Source of the DNA: Alteromonas sp. BL110 | GTDB lineage: Bacteria; Pseudomonadota; Gammaproteobacteria; Enterobacterales; Alteromonadaceae | Assembly: GCF_003443615.1 (NCBI RefSeq) | Contig: NZ_CP031967.1 | Location: forward strand, 3,596,001-3,660,000 | Reading direction: 5' to 3' | Length of the DNA stretch: 64,000 nt | Part shown: piece after piece, positions 37,450 to 45,518 of the stretch | How positions within the stretch are numbered: position 1 is the stretch's first letter | How the letters are laid out: each line of letters starts with the position of its first letter | Made by a program: the position numbers and the translations under genes | Notes under the pieces: model-generated | Seen by the model: only the letters and a program-made list of their open reading frames with translations | Told to the model about the DNA's origin: nothing | Database searches by the model: none

Positions 37450-38956
37450 TGTGTGTCTCTCCACTATTGTTGTTAGAACCAAACGGCTCGCTGTCCACCG
37501 GCACTATTATTGAAAACGTAGCCCCGTGTCCTAGTGCGCTCATTGCAGTAATTTGACCATTATGTCTTTCTACTATTCTTCGGCATACAGCAAGCCCTAT
37601 ACCTGTGCCTTTATACTCGCTTCTACCGTGAAGGCGTTGGAATGGAGCGAATATTTTCTCTGCAAATGACTGGTCAAAACCAATACCGTTGTCGGTAACC
37701 GTAATTTTTATCCAGTCGTATTCCTCAGACATAATTATATCCCGTGTATCTTCTTCACTTGCTTTGTGTAGATTGATTTTGACAACGGGTGTAACGCCTT
37801 CACTTTGAAATTTAAGTGCGTTAGAGATCAAGTTTAAAAATAGTTGCTCGAGCTGTGTTTTATCACCTCGAATGGTAGGCATATTTTCGCTTACGTCTAT
37901 TTGTGCCGACTTTTCATCAATGGCGATTTCTAAATCGTCCAGTACACTTTGGATAGCATTATCTAAGCTCACTTCACTAAAATCTTTACCACGGGTTGAA
38001 ACACGTGAAAACGCGAGAAGGTCGGAGATAAGCATCGACATACGCTCAGCTGCGTTTAACATTCGCGCAAGATAATCTTTACCTCGCTCATCAATAACGT
38101 CGCTGTACCCCGATTCTAGCCGGTTGCCGAACGCCCGAATTTTACGAAGAGGTTCTTGCAGATCGTGTGACGCGACAAATGCAAAATCTTCTAATTCTCG
38201 GTTACTTCTGGCTAGCTCATCGGAATAGAGACTCAGTTCCTGTGTACGTTCTTCTATGCGAGTTTCTAAATCTTCATTTACCGATTCAAGATCGGCCTGA
38301 TACTTCTCGTGCTCTCGAGAGTTGATTTTCAGTAATAGAAAAACTGCAATAACGAGTAATAGGGTAGTAGCCGATGAGATAATCAGTGTGTTTACTGAGT
38401 CCCTTCGCAAGCTCATTAAATTTGCTAAATGCGTACCTTGCATACCACGTTCGGATGTATCAATTTCACGGAATAACTCTTCAAAGCGTCTGTAAAGATC
38501 AATACCTTTATCGCTTTCGACTAATTTGATGGCGTCTCTCTGCTTTCCTTCCTTTATGAGTTCGACGACTTTGATAACCTCGTTAATCTTTGCCTTAGTT
38601 AGATTAAGCAGTTCCTCAATTCTTACTGATTGTTCATCGATATCAGAGGAATAGGAGCTTACTTCCACTTCGTCCATCAACTCGCCGATAACGCCAAGGG
38701 TTTCTGTGTAATCAGTTAGATATTCTTCATCATCTGTAAGCATGTAGCCCCTTTGACCAGACTCTACGCGCAGCACCGCTACATGAAGCCTATTTACTGC
38801 ATTGATTACCCGGTTAGTGGTAAACAACCGCGCTTCGAGTGCTGACAGGTCGTTAAGTGTACTGACTACATAAAAAGAATTCGCTGTCATAACAACAATG
38901 ATGACTACAACCAAAATTATCCAGCTGTAAATAGAAGACAGAATTTTAGAGATCAT
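37439..38956 (-). CDS. CHASE3-domain sensor histidine kinase
   Basis: A 505-aa membrane kinase. One membrane segment at about 11-32, a periplasmic CHASE3 domain (about 35-185; VESGQRGYMLTDDEEYLTDY is the signature) and a second membrane segment near 190-210 come first. A coiled coil follows, then a phytochrome-like HisKA with the phospho-acceptor His in FVASHDLQEPLRKIRAFG (about 261-278), and an ATPase domain ending GRSEYKGTGIGLAVCRRIVE. The signal sensed by CHASE3 is unknown. It overlaps the free receiver gene and follows the small histidine protein after four bases. Confidence 0.92.
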   Translation of the reverse strand: MISKILSSIYSWIILVVVIIVVMTANSFYVVSTLNDLSALEARLFTTNRVINAVNRLHVAVLRVESGQRGYMLTDDEEYLTDYTETLGVIGELMDEVEVSSYSSDIDEQSVRIEELLNLTKAKINEVIKVVELIKEGKQRDAIKLVESDKGIDLYRRFEELFREIDTSERGMQGTHLANLMSLRRDSVNTLIISSATTLLLVIAVFLLLKINSREHEKYQADLESVNEDLETRIEERTQELSLYSDELARSNRELEDFAFVASHDLQEPLRKIRAFGNRLESGYSDVIDERGKDYLARMLNAAERMSMLISDLLAFSRVSTRGKDFSEVSLDNAIQSVLDDLEIAIDEKSAQIDVSENMPTIRGDKTQLEQLFLNLISNALKFQSEGVTPVVKINLHKASEEDTRDIIMSEEYDWIKITVTDNGIGFDQSFAEKIFAPFQRLHGRSEYKGTGIGLAVCRRIVERHNGQITAMSALGHGATFSIIVPVDSEPFGSNNNSGETHNDA

Positions 38957-38960
38957 TTAT

Positions 38961-39185
38961 TCATTCCGCATCATTCTCACCCAGTTCTGACGTCATTTCA
39001 GAAAGGGTCTCGCTGCAGTCTTTTGCACTGCTTATTATTTTATCCAACGCCGCTAATGCCTTTTCGGGCGCAACGTCTCCGTTTAGTGCCATTTTTACTA
39101 GCTCTGCCTGCATAGATATTCTATTTAAAGGTTTCCGAGCATCGTGAACGAAAACGCTCAGCCGTGAGAATTCTTCGCTAGTCAT
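38961..39185 (-). CDS. Stand-alone histidine phosphotransfer-like (HisKA-only) protein, 74 aa
   Basis: The sequence FVHDARKPLNRISMQAELVK (about 12-31) is a histidine-kinase H box (compare SHELRTPLN), and a second helix follows (ALAALDKIISSAKDCSETL). No ATPase domain is present and the gene is bounded by its own start, with a good site (GAGGT), and a stop. It could dimerise into a four-helix bundle and pass phosphate between the receivers encoded around it, or it may inhibit the kinase. It sits between the sigma-54 activator gene (15 bases) and the CHASE3 kinase gene (four bases). Confidence 0.75.
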   Translation of the reverse strand: MTSEEFSRLSVFVHDARKPLNRISMQAELVKMALNGDVAPEKALAALDKIISSAKDCSETLSEMTSELGENDAE

Positions 39186-39200
39186 ATCGAATACCTCTCA

Positions 39201-40532
39201 TTACTCGTCTTTGCTTAGGTCGCCGTATGCATGAAGGCGGTTGTACAGCGTTTTTGTACTTATTCCTAACATTTCTGCGGCCGTGGTTTTATTTCCACTT
39301 ACTTTCTCTAATGTGGCGTATATAAGCTCTTTTTCTACATCTTCAATGGTTCTGCCAGCTTGAAGGGCGGGAGTGGTACTTTGCTTTTGTGCAAAAGGAG
39401 ATTCAATAGTTTTGGGTAGCTCAATCTCGCTTTTCTCAGGGTCGCTCATAATTGCGGCACGATGTACAAAGTGTCTCAATTCACGAACATTACCTGGCCA
39501 ATCGTAAGCTTGAAGTGTCTCAAGTTGATTATCTTCCCATTTAAAATGAGACCCGTTGTCTTTATTAAATTCGGCAATAAAGGTTTTCGCTAGCAGGGGA
39601 ATATCTTCTTTTCTTTCACGTAAAGGTGGGATAGTAATTGGGAAAACTGCCAGCCTGAAATAAATATCTTCTCGCAATACTTTACTCTGCGCAATTTCTT
39701 CCATTGTCCGGTTTGTTGCAGATACCACGCGACAATTTACCGGAATTGACTTTGTACCTCCCACGCGAAGCACTACTTTGTTTTCAAGTACGCGTAAAAG
39801 GTTAGGCTGCATATCAATAGGCATTTCTGTGATTTCATCTAAGAAAAGGGTGCCTCCCTCAGCCTGTTCAAAAACACCTTCTTTACGACCTACTGCTCCG
39901 GTGAAGGCGCCTTTTTCGTGGCCGAATAGTTCACTACCAATTAATTCTTTAGAGAATGCACCGCAGTTTGTGGCGATATATGGGCCTTCACTTTCTGAAG
40001 CTCGGTGAATTGCAGCTGCAACCACTTCTTTACCAACGCCACTTTCACCTAACAGCATAACGTTAGCGCTTGTTTTGCTAACCCTTGAAATGAGTTTGTA
40101 TAACTCTTTCATCACGGGTGACTCACCGATAAGTAAGTCGAAGTGTTTTTCAATCGTTTCTTCTTTAGGTTGTTTTTCTTTTGTTTTTTTACTTAATACT
40201 GCCTCGATTTCCTCGCGCTGTATTGGCTTGACGAGATAGTCTACGGTAGGTCCGCATAAGCCTTTAATTACGCTCTTAACCGATGGGTGGCCGGTAATCA
40301 AAGTAACGCGAGGACGCTTAGGAAGCGCATCAAGCTCGTTAAATAGATGAGCGCCACTTCCATCGGGCAACATAAAATCTAACAGTACGTGATCGAAAGT
40401 TTCTTTTTGTAGCCAGTCGCGAGCTTCAGCTAATGTCGCAGCTGTGAGGACGTCGTGGCCTAAAAACTCAATAATAGTACAAGCTACTTCTGTAAACTCG
40501 GCGTCATCATCAACTAAAAGTACGGTTAGCAC
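39201..40532 (-). CDS. Sigma-54-dependent response regulator (NtrC family)
   Basis: Activates RNA polymerase with sigma-54 in response to phosphorylation. The 443-aa protein has a receiver (about 1-115, Asp52 in HVLLDFMLPDGSG), an AAA+ domain (about 132-365) with Walker A GESGVGKE (162-169), the sigma-54 contact loop GAFTGA (208-213) and GTLFLDEI, and a Fis-type helix-turn-helix (about 410-440; KTTAAEMLGISTKTLYNRL). It starts at a GTG (40532) with GAGGGA upstream. First gene of the five-gene operon. Three -24/-12 candidates lie within 8 kb, including one in the divergent region toward the ExoD-like gene. Confidence 0.95.
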   Translation of the reverse strand: MLTVLLVDDDAEFTEVACTIIEFLGHDVLTAATLAEARDWLQKETFDHVLLDFMLPDGSGAHLFNELDALPKRPRVTLITGHPSVKSVIKGLCGPTVDYLVKPIQREEIEAVLSKKTKEKQPKEETIEKHFDLLIGESPVMKELYKLISRVSKTSANVMLLGESGVGKEVVAAAIHRASESEGPYIATNCGAFSKELIGSELFGHEKGAFTGAVGRKEGVFEQAEGGTLFLDEITEMPIDMQPNLLRVLENKVVLRVGGTKSIPVNCRVVSATNRTMEEIAQSKVLREDIYFRLAVFPITIPPLRERKEDIPLLAKTFIAEFNKDNGSHFKWEDNQLETLQAYDWPGNVRELRHFVHRAAIMSDPEKSEIELPKTIESPFAQKQSTTPALQAGRTIEDVEKELIYATLEKVSGNKTTAAEMLGISTKTLYNRLHAYGDLSKDE

Positions 40533-41016
40533 GTGGATGTCCCTCTCTATTACTTTCCATTTAAAATATGGAAGAAAATCAATGTCATAGTTTTATCATA
40601 AACAGCAAGAAAAGATAACTAGATACCTACTTATAGTCACTTATTTCTTAGCGTTATGTTGTTTAGTTCGAGTAACACAAAGTTAGCGTTTAAATAAGTC
40701 GCCTCAAATATCTAAACTCAGTAATGTGAACGACCGTTCGATACGCCACTATCGTAATTTGATTTAATTGGCTTTCGGTATATCAAATAAACATAAGGTG
40801 TTACCTATTTACACACAGTTGCAAAAAGTATTCCCAATAACTTTTGAGATGCTGGTGAAGAAGGCTGTGGCACATTTTTCGCACAAATTGGAAGAAGAGC
40901 ACCCCTTTTATTGGTGATGTATAAAGATAAGATTTGTAATGTTTGCGTATTGAAGGACCGCGTTTGCTCTTTTAAATAAGAGGACTACAGCGAAATTTAT
41001 ATCAAAGGAATTGAAA
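40533..41016. other. 484-base divergent region between the sigma-54 activator and ExoD-like genes
   Basis: No gene is supported. It contains a sigma-54 promoter candidate (40868-40883) and a short inverted repeat GAACG-ac-CGTTC at 40728-40739, about 130 bases further upstream, a typical distance for an activator site. Confidence 0.5.
40868..40883 (+). promoter_or_regulatory. Sigma-54 promoter candidate for the ExoD-like gene
   Basis: TGGCACATTTTTCGCA matches TGGCACGnnnnTTGCA except at two positions, with correct spacing of GG and GC. The predicted start is near 40895, leaving a leader of about 120 bases to the ATG at 41017. Confidence 0.65.
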
Positions 41017-41622
41017 ATGTGGACAAAAACAGCTGAAAGATCAATGACCTTGACAGAGCTGCTGACAAAAATGCAGCCTCGCGCTAGTCAGAATTCGTTT
41101 TATTTCGCAGATTTTTGGGAAGTGATGGAAAAGCGTGGTTTTGGTCCTATGCTGGCACTCCCATCTTTTATCGCTTGCACGCCATTAGGCGCTATTCCAG
41201 GTGTACCTTCTTTAACCGGTGTGACGATTTTACTTATTGCATTGCAAATTTTACTCGGTAGCAGACATCCATGGTTACCTCAAAAAGTAATGGACATACA
41301 CTGCGACGCTGACCGACTACGCCATATTGTTGAAAAAGTAAAACCCTATGCTGTTAGCGTCGATCGCTTTCTTGTTCCCCGTTGTTTTTTTATGAGGCAA
41401 CCCGTGTTTCGTTCTTTAATTGCACTGAATTGTGTAGGCTGCGGTTTGGTAATGATCCCCCTCGAGCTTGTTCCCTTTATGGGCCTAATTCCCGCATTGT
41501 CAGTGTTCATTATGGCTGTCGGAATGGCGACAGACGATGGTGCAGTCGCCTTGATAGGTGTATCAATATCGCTGTTTGGGTTTTTGTTAGGCTTTCAACA
41601 TCTGCCTGCTGCGGTTAGTTAA
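41017..41622 (+). CDS. ExoD-like membrane protein
   Basis: A 201-aa inner-membrane protein of the exopolysaccharide synthesis ExoD family. Several hydrophobic segments are visible (LALPSFIACTPLGAIPGVPS, then VTILLIALQILLG, and two C-terminal helices). The family pattern GFGPMLALPSFIACTPLGAIPGVP is at about 38-61 (only part quoted in the first segment). The ATG at 41017 has AAAGGA upstream; an in-frame TTG six bases earlier is less likely. ExoD proteins affect exopolysaccharide and alkaline tolerance, mechanism unknown. It ends eight bases from the convergent LysR gene. A sigma-54 promoter candidate and the divergent activator suggest regulation by the adjacent two-component system. Confidence 0.85.
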   Translation: MWTKTAERSMTLTELLTKMQPRASQNSFYFADFWEVMEKRGFGPMLALPSFIACTPLGAIPGVPSLTGVTILLIALQILLGSRHPWLPQKVMDIHCDADRLRHIVEKVKPYAVSVDRFLVPRCFFMRQPVFRSLIALNCVGCGLVMIPLELVPFMGLIPALSVFIMAVGMATDDGAVALIGVSISLFGFLLGFQHLPAAVS

Positions 41623-41630
41623 TATGCTTG

Positions 41631-42554
41631 CTAGTCTGAGCAGGACTCGAGCATAACATCTGAAGTGGGCAGATTCATTGTTTGGTACCTCAGTTCTCCC
41701 ATAAACGCACGCGCTGCTGGACCCAAGGTGTCTCCATCTTCAAAAGAAAGATAGAGGAGGGCCTTTCTCAAGGCAGCGTTGTTATCCAAAGGAAGCGGGA
41801 CAAGAGTACCGTCTTCTAATTCGTCTTTGATAATTGCAATAGGCAGCCACGCAAACCCCAATCCTTGAGCAATGATATCTAACGATGTTCTTACGTGACT
41901 CACCGTCCAACGTTGTTCTGCACCTAGCCAACCTACATCTGCTTTGCGTTCTGCAGAGGAATCGCGAACTACAATCTGTCGATGAGTTTTAAGGTCTTCT
42001 AATGTAAGAGTTCTATTTAATTGATGTAAAGGATGCTTGGCATGAGCCACCGCAGCAAACTCAATTTCACATAAGTCTTCGCTAAAACCATTTGGAAAGA
42101 CAAAAGGAGAGATGCCCAAATCTACTTTTCCGCTACTTAACAACGCGTTAGCACCGCTTAGCACGGTTTCTTCAATCTCTATACGCAGGAGAGGAAATTC
42201 AGCAGAGACTTTAGCAAGTACGTTATACAACAGTTCAGAAGGGAAGATAATATCCACAGCTATGCGCAGTGTTGTTTCTGTTCCTACTTTTAAACTACTT
42301 GCTACCGCTTCAAGCTTATGAGCTTCATTTAGCAAAAACGAAGCGCGGCGATACATGAGTTCGCCCTGAGGAGAAAGCTGTACTTTACGGCCAATATTTT
42401 CAAATAGTGTTACACCAATAGCGTTCTCAAGCTTTTGAACAGCGTGATGAACACTAGATTGACTTTTATGTACTTCTGTAGCCGCTTGATTGAAGCCACC
42501 AGCATCGACAACGGCTTTAAACATACGCCATTGTTCTAATGTGGATTTAAGCAT
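41631..42554 (-). CDS. LysR-family transcriptional regulator
   Basis: A 307-aa regulator with N-terminal winged helix-turn-helix (about 5-65; GGFNQAATEVHKSQSSVHHA) and a C-terminal substrate-binding domain (about 92-295). The effector and targets are not apparent. It is not divergent from any structural gene: its 5' side faces the rhodanese gene on the same strand, and its 3' end nearly touches the ExoD-like gene. No preferred operator was found. Confidence 0.9.
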   Translation of the reverse strand: MLKSTLEQWRMFKAVVDAGGFNQAATEVHKSQSSVHHAVQKLENAIGVTLFENIGRKVQLSPQGELMYRRASFLLNEAHKLEAVASSLKVGTETTLRIAVDIIFPSELLYNVLAKVSAEFPLLRIEIEETVLSGANALLSSGKVDLGISPFVFPNGFSEDLCEIEFAAVAHAKHPLHQLNRTLTLEDLKTHRQIVVRDSSAERKADVGWLGAEQRWTVSHVRTSLDIIAQGLGFAWLPIAIIKDELEDGTLVPLPLDNNAALRKALLYLSFEDGDTLGPAARAFMGELRYQTMNLPTSDVMLESCSD

Positions 42555-42607
42555 ACAACGCCCTTTGACTGTTTTTAGCTACTTATAGCATAGACAGTTT
42601 ATACAAG

Positions 42608-42958
42608 TCATTTTTTAAGGGTACGGTTGATGGTTGATATAGGACAGGTTACAACTGATACCTTTTCGTATCCCATTTGTATTAATTGCTCGGCTGCTAA
42701 TTTTGCACGAACGCCAGACGCACAATGAATGTAAAGCGGTATAGACGCATCTTGGAATTTCTCTAGAACTTTCATTTCAAGCACCCCACGAGGGATATTG
42801 AGGGCACAGTGAACTGGCTGGCTCGCCGCTTCGTTGCTTTCCCTTACATCGATAAGGATGCCATTATTGTGCGTTAACTCTTCAGTAGCTTTTTGTGCAG
42901 TGACGCAACGAATATCGAAGCTGATGTTCTCAATTCGAGTTCTAATATCTATTAGCAT
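42608..42958 (-). CDS. Rhodanese-domain sulfurtransferase
   Basis: A 116-aa single-domain rhodanese, cytosolic. The active-site loop IHCASGVRAKLAA carries the persulfide-forming Cys79, and DVRESNE is the N-terminal signature (37-43). Such proteins move sulfane sulfur from glutathione persulfide or thiosulfate. It is divergent from a two-cysteine ArsR-type regulator, which fits a sulfide/persulfide response. There is no dioxygenase or quinone reductase gene alongside. Confidence 0.9.
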   Translation of the reverse strand: MLIDIRTRIENISFDIRCVTAQKATEELTHNNGILIDVRESNEAASQPVHCALNIPRGVLEMKVLEKFQDASIPLYIHCASGVRAKLAAEQLIQMGYEKVSVVTCPISTINRTLKK

Positions 42959-43085
42959 GGCATTCCTAATTTATAACGACTTTTTACAAGATGAATAAGC
43001 TGTATCTAATATGCGAGTGGAAACTCAATAAAACAATATCAATTACCGGAATTCATCGCATATAATGGCAAGTCGGCAAAATGTC

Positions 43086-43101
43086 TTATACTTTAGTATA
43101 A
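43086..43101. promoter_or_regulatory. Candidate operator of the ArsR-type regulator
   Basis: TTATACT-tt-AGTATAA, a perfect 7-bp inverted repeat in the rhodanese-arsR divergent region, 46 bases before the arsR start. BigR/SqrR regulators bind AT-rich palindromes of this kind. Confidence 0.5.
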
Positions 43102-43147
43102 TTAATGGCTAAATTATTGCCAGAAACGTTAAAGAAAGGAAGTGCTT

Positions 43148-43459
43148 ATGTCTGAGGATATGGTAATAAGTTCAGATGATATTATGGAACATGCGGTGGA
43201 AGCTGAGATCTTCCTTAAGCAATTTGCGAATAAAACGCGTCTTATGGTGCTTTGTTCATTATTGAAAGAGGAAAAGTCGGTCACCGAGCTTCTAGAAGTG
43301 GTCAATGTTTCACAGCCTGTGATTTCTCAACACCTTGCATTATTGCGAGAATCAAAAATGGTAGCTACTAGAAGGGAAGGCCAAACGATTTACTATCGTC
43401 TTGCGGATGAGCGTGTGAAACGTCTTATTGCGCTTATGTATGAATTCTTCTGCGAGTAG
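43148..43459 (+). CDS. ArsR-family regulator, probable persulfide sensor (SqrR/BigR type)
   Basis: A 103-aa winged-helix repressor with recognition helix region VNVSQPVISQHLALLRESKMV. It lacks the arsenic-binding CxC motif. Its two cysteines, Cys36 (MVLCSLL) and Cys102 (YEFFCE), are 66 residues apart, the same spacing as the tetrasulfide-forming pair of Rhodobacter SqrR (Cys41 and Cys107, recalled). I chose the ATG at 43148 because AAGGAAG precedes it; GTG at 43142 is in frame. Divergent from the rhodanese, its likely target. Confidence 0.88.
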   Translation: MSEDMVISSDDIMEHAVEAEIFLKQFANKTRLMVLCSLLKEEKSVTELLEVVNVSQPVISQHLALLRESKMVATRREGQTIYYRLADERVKRLIALMYEFFCE

Positions 43460-43480
43460 TTTTTTCTTGTTATCTAAACG

Positions 43481-43508
43481 ACAATGTCCGCGCTATCACG
43501 GACATTGT
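43481..43508. terminator. Perfect 10-bp hairpin between arsR and the PRC-barrel gene
   Basis: ACAATGTCCG/CGGACATTGT with an 8-base loop lies between convergent genes. There is no T run, so termination is uncertain. Confidence 0.45.
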
Positions 43509-43541
43509 ATCGTTGAAGACTCCCTAGGGTTTCATCTATAA

Positions 43542-44282
43542 TTATTTACCGTGTTGTTTGCACAACATAGCAATGTAATCTTTTTCTGCAATTCTATCGC
43601 TATCAACTTCTGGTCTTTCGACCAACTCGTCGTGACTGAGGCTGACAGCAACACTGTGGGCCGCCCAGTCAATGTTTTCAATATCGCTTGGTAATAACGC
43701 AAGATGCTTGCCGCCTGGAAGCCAGTTGTTGGTATCAACTACTAGCATTACGATTTTCCAACTTCGCGTATCAATGATAAAGTTGCTTATGTGACCAACA
43801 TTGTCAGTAGTCGTGGCAACTTCATAGCCACCTACTTCTCCTACAGCCCTCAGGTGATTGCTTGTTTTTTTAGGATGGAGTGTTTCAGATTCCTCCGCTT
43901 GCTGTAATTCAACAAGCTCATTGGGATGTGCAAATTCTCCCCAAGCCCCGGGCCCAATCCAGTAGTAGCCGTAGCCGAAATATTTAAAGAGGTTCTCTTC
44001 ATATTCACGAGAAACAGGTTTATGTTCGTCAATTGATGGGCTGTTCTTTAACTTTTCAACAGTCATATTTACATGAACAGTGTCATCACTACTATCAAGT
44101 TCTGTTACGGCGATGGGAGAAATTACCACTTTTCTGCTAAGTGGAAGCCACGTATTTGTATCTGCAACCAGGTAACGTACGGTAAACGTTTCATCGTCAA
44201 AAAGAATATCGCGGATGCCGCCTACTTTGTCATCAACGGCATGAATAGAAAAATGAGTAAGCTGTTTTGAACTAATGATCAT
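43542..44282 (-). CDS. PRC-barrel domain protein (two barrels)
   Basis: A 246-aa soluble protein with two PRC-barrel repeats: about 5-75 (VGGIRDILFDDETFTVRYLV) and about 145-215 (VGHISNFIIDTRSWKIVMLV). Each ends in a NTWLPLSRKV or NNWLPGGKHL element, a clear internal duplication. A 50-residue linker rich in Glu and Tyr joins them. AAAGGAGGC precedes the ATG, an excellent site. PRC-barrel proteins of this type are often general-stress proteins; the neighbouring stress genes agree, but the function is unknown. Confidence 0.85.
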   Translation of the reverse strand: MIISSKQLTHFSIHAVDDKVGGIRDILFDDETFTVRYLVADTNTWLPLSRKVVISPIAVTELDSSDDTVHVNMTVEKLKNSPSIDEHKPVSREYEENLFKYFGYGYYWIGPGAWGEFAHPNELVELQQAEESETLHPKKTSNHLRAVGEVGGYEVATTTDNVGHISNFIIDTRSWKIVMLVVDTNNWLPGGKHLALLPSDIENIDWAAHSVAVSLSHDELVERPEVDSDRIAEKDYIAMLCKQHGK

Positions 44283-44429
44283 CGTTGCGCCTCCTTTGCT
44301 AGGGCTCTTTGTATAGAGAGACAGCTAAAATTAGTTAGCGTCACTCTTTAATACTCTAAGTGTAGACAGTCCTTAACCTTTCTTCATTTTCTTCTTGCTT
44401 AGACTTGATTGGGATCATTTATCGTCTAA

Positions 44430-44458
44430 AACAAAAAAGCTCGCCTGAGCGAGCTTCT
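44430..44458 (-). terminator. maoP: Intrinsic terminator of maoP
   Basis: On the minus strand AAGCTCGC-tcag-GCGAGCTT is followed by TTTTGTTTT. It lies 27 bases past the maoP stop. Confidence 0.88.
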
Positions 44459-44482
44459 AACCTAGACCGGTATGTTTTAAGC

Positions 44483-44839
44483 TTAGGCTACATCAAATTC
44501 TTCATCAGAATAATCATCATCGTATTCTGATTGATTACTAGCACTGCTATGAAGGGTATAAAAATGTTTTTTCCCTCTCGCCAGCCTGACATATTTTGCC
44601 CACGCTTTTTCAAGGTTATTCACAGCTTCAACTTTGCCATTAATGAATGCAACGAAATGTTGCTCATCTTCACTTTCTGGCGAAAGTTCACCGCTTTCAA
44701 GACCTATTAAGGTCTTGCCGTAGTTAGTTAAAAGATCGGCTTCATTTATACTGAAATCACCTGATTTACGAAAACCATAGGGAAATTTTTGACGGTCAAT
44801 ATATGGTTTTGCAGATAGTCGAATAGCTAAACTTTTCAT
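44483..44839 (-). CDS. maoP: MaoP/YifE-like protein (DUF413)
   Basis: In E. coli MaoP, with the DNA site maoS, organises the Ori macrodomain of the chromosome. The 118-aa protein matches the MaoP pattern I recall: a short N-terminus, KFPYGFRKSGDFSINEADLL, GLESGELSPESEDEQHFVAF, then WAKYVRLARGKKHFYTL and an acidic tail (DDDYSDEEFD). It is divergent from an HdfR-type LysR gene, as in E. coli, where maoS lies in the same locus. The ribosome-binding site is weak. Confidence 0.85.
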   Translation of the reverse strand: MKSLAIRLSAKPYIDRQKFPYGFRKSGDFSINEADLLTNYGKTLIGLESGELSPESEDEQHFVAFINGKVEAVNNLEKAWAKYVRLARGKKHFYTLHSSASNQSEYDDDYSDEEFDVA

Positions 44840-45236
44840 GTTGTACCCAACGTAATGTTTTGTTCAGCGCACTTTTAAAATAAATAAAAATGAAGATAAA
44901 ACAAAAGATTTTTCTCTTATCAATAAAAAATTTTTAACGGGTTAAAAAGTAATAGCAAATGAGAAACATATTTTTGTTGATGGATTGCTTTGGGAACGAT
45001 GAGTTCAGTTTTTAACTTATCTAACTATCTGAAATATATATCTAAAATAGGGGTTTCTAACAAGTTGCGGCTGTGGGCGGATTGTAACAAAAATGACACA
45101 TGTTTTTGCGAAACGCGTTTGTGAAAATCCATGAAGAACGTAATGAAAAATTCTTATCGCTACGATGATTAAAATTCGTTTTCTATTTTTCGGCTTAGGA
45201 TAATAATTGAGGTGTGTTAACAACCCAGAGAAGTCA
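44840..45236. other. 397-base AT-rich region between maoP and the small basic gene
   Basis: No gene is supported. By synteny with E. coli, a maoS-like site might be in the maoP-hdfR interval; I see no strong palindrome and do not know the expected sequence well enough to place it. Confidence 0.35.
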
Positions 45237-45404
45237 ATGAGTAAAGACTATCGTTACCAGCGTGATGAATGGGACTCGGTAGAAGAGGAAGAGCTCCACG
45301 CGAAAAAATCTACGTCTAAGCGTCATATTTCTGTGAAGGTAAAACAGAAGCGTGATTTGCAACGTCGTGAAAAGCAGCGACGTTTGCATCAAGAAGAGTA
45401 TTAA
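45237..45404 (+). CDS. Hypothetical small basic protein, 55 aa
   Basis: Very charged, with two blocks: acidic (EWDSVEEEELHAKK) then strongly basic (KQKRDLQRREKQRRLHQEEY), probably one long helix. Start at the ATG at 45237, which has AGAGAAG upstream; the longer frame is rejected. It lies between maoP and hdfR and is absent from that interval in E. coli as far as I recall. Nucleic-acid binding is possible from composition only. Confidence 0.55.
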   Translation: MSKDYRYQRDEWDSVEEEELHAKKSTSKRHISVKVKQKRDLQRREKQRRLHQEEY

Positions 45405-45518
45405 CTGGATTTTTAGTTAAGCGCACCGGTTTAAGGGGTGCGCTTCTGTGCATTTGTATTTACTTACCGTATTATGTGTGGCAGTTTAAAGCCATATCAA
45501 TTCGGTTGTACACAAAGC

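Noticed and set aside
44840-45236. A maoS site
   Set aside because: Expected by synteny, but I cannot recall the consensus well enough to identify it, and no single motif stands out.
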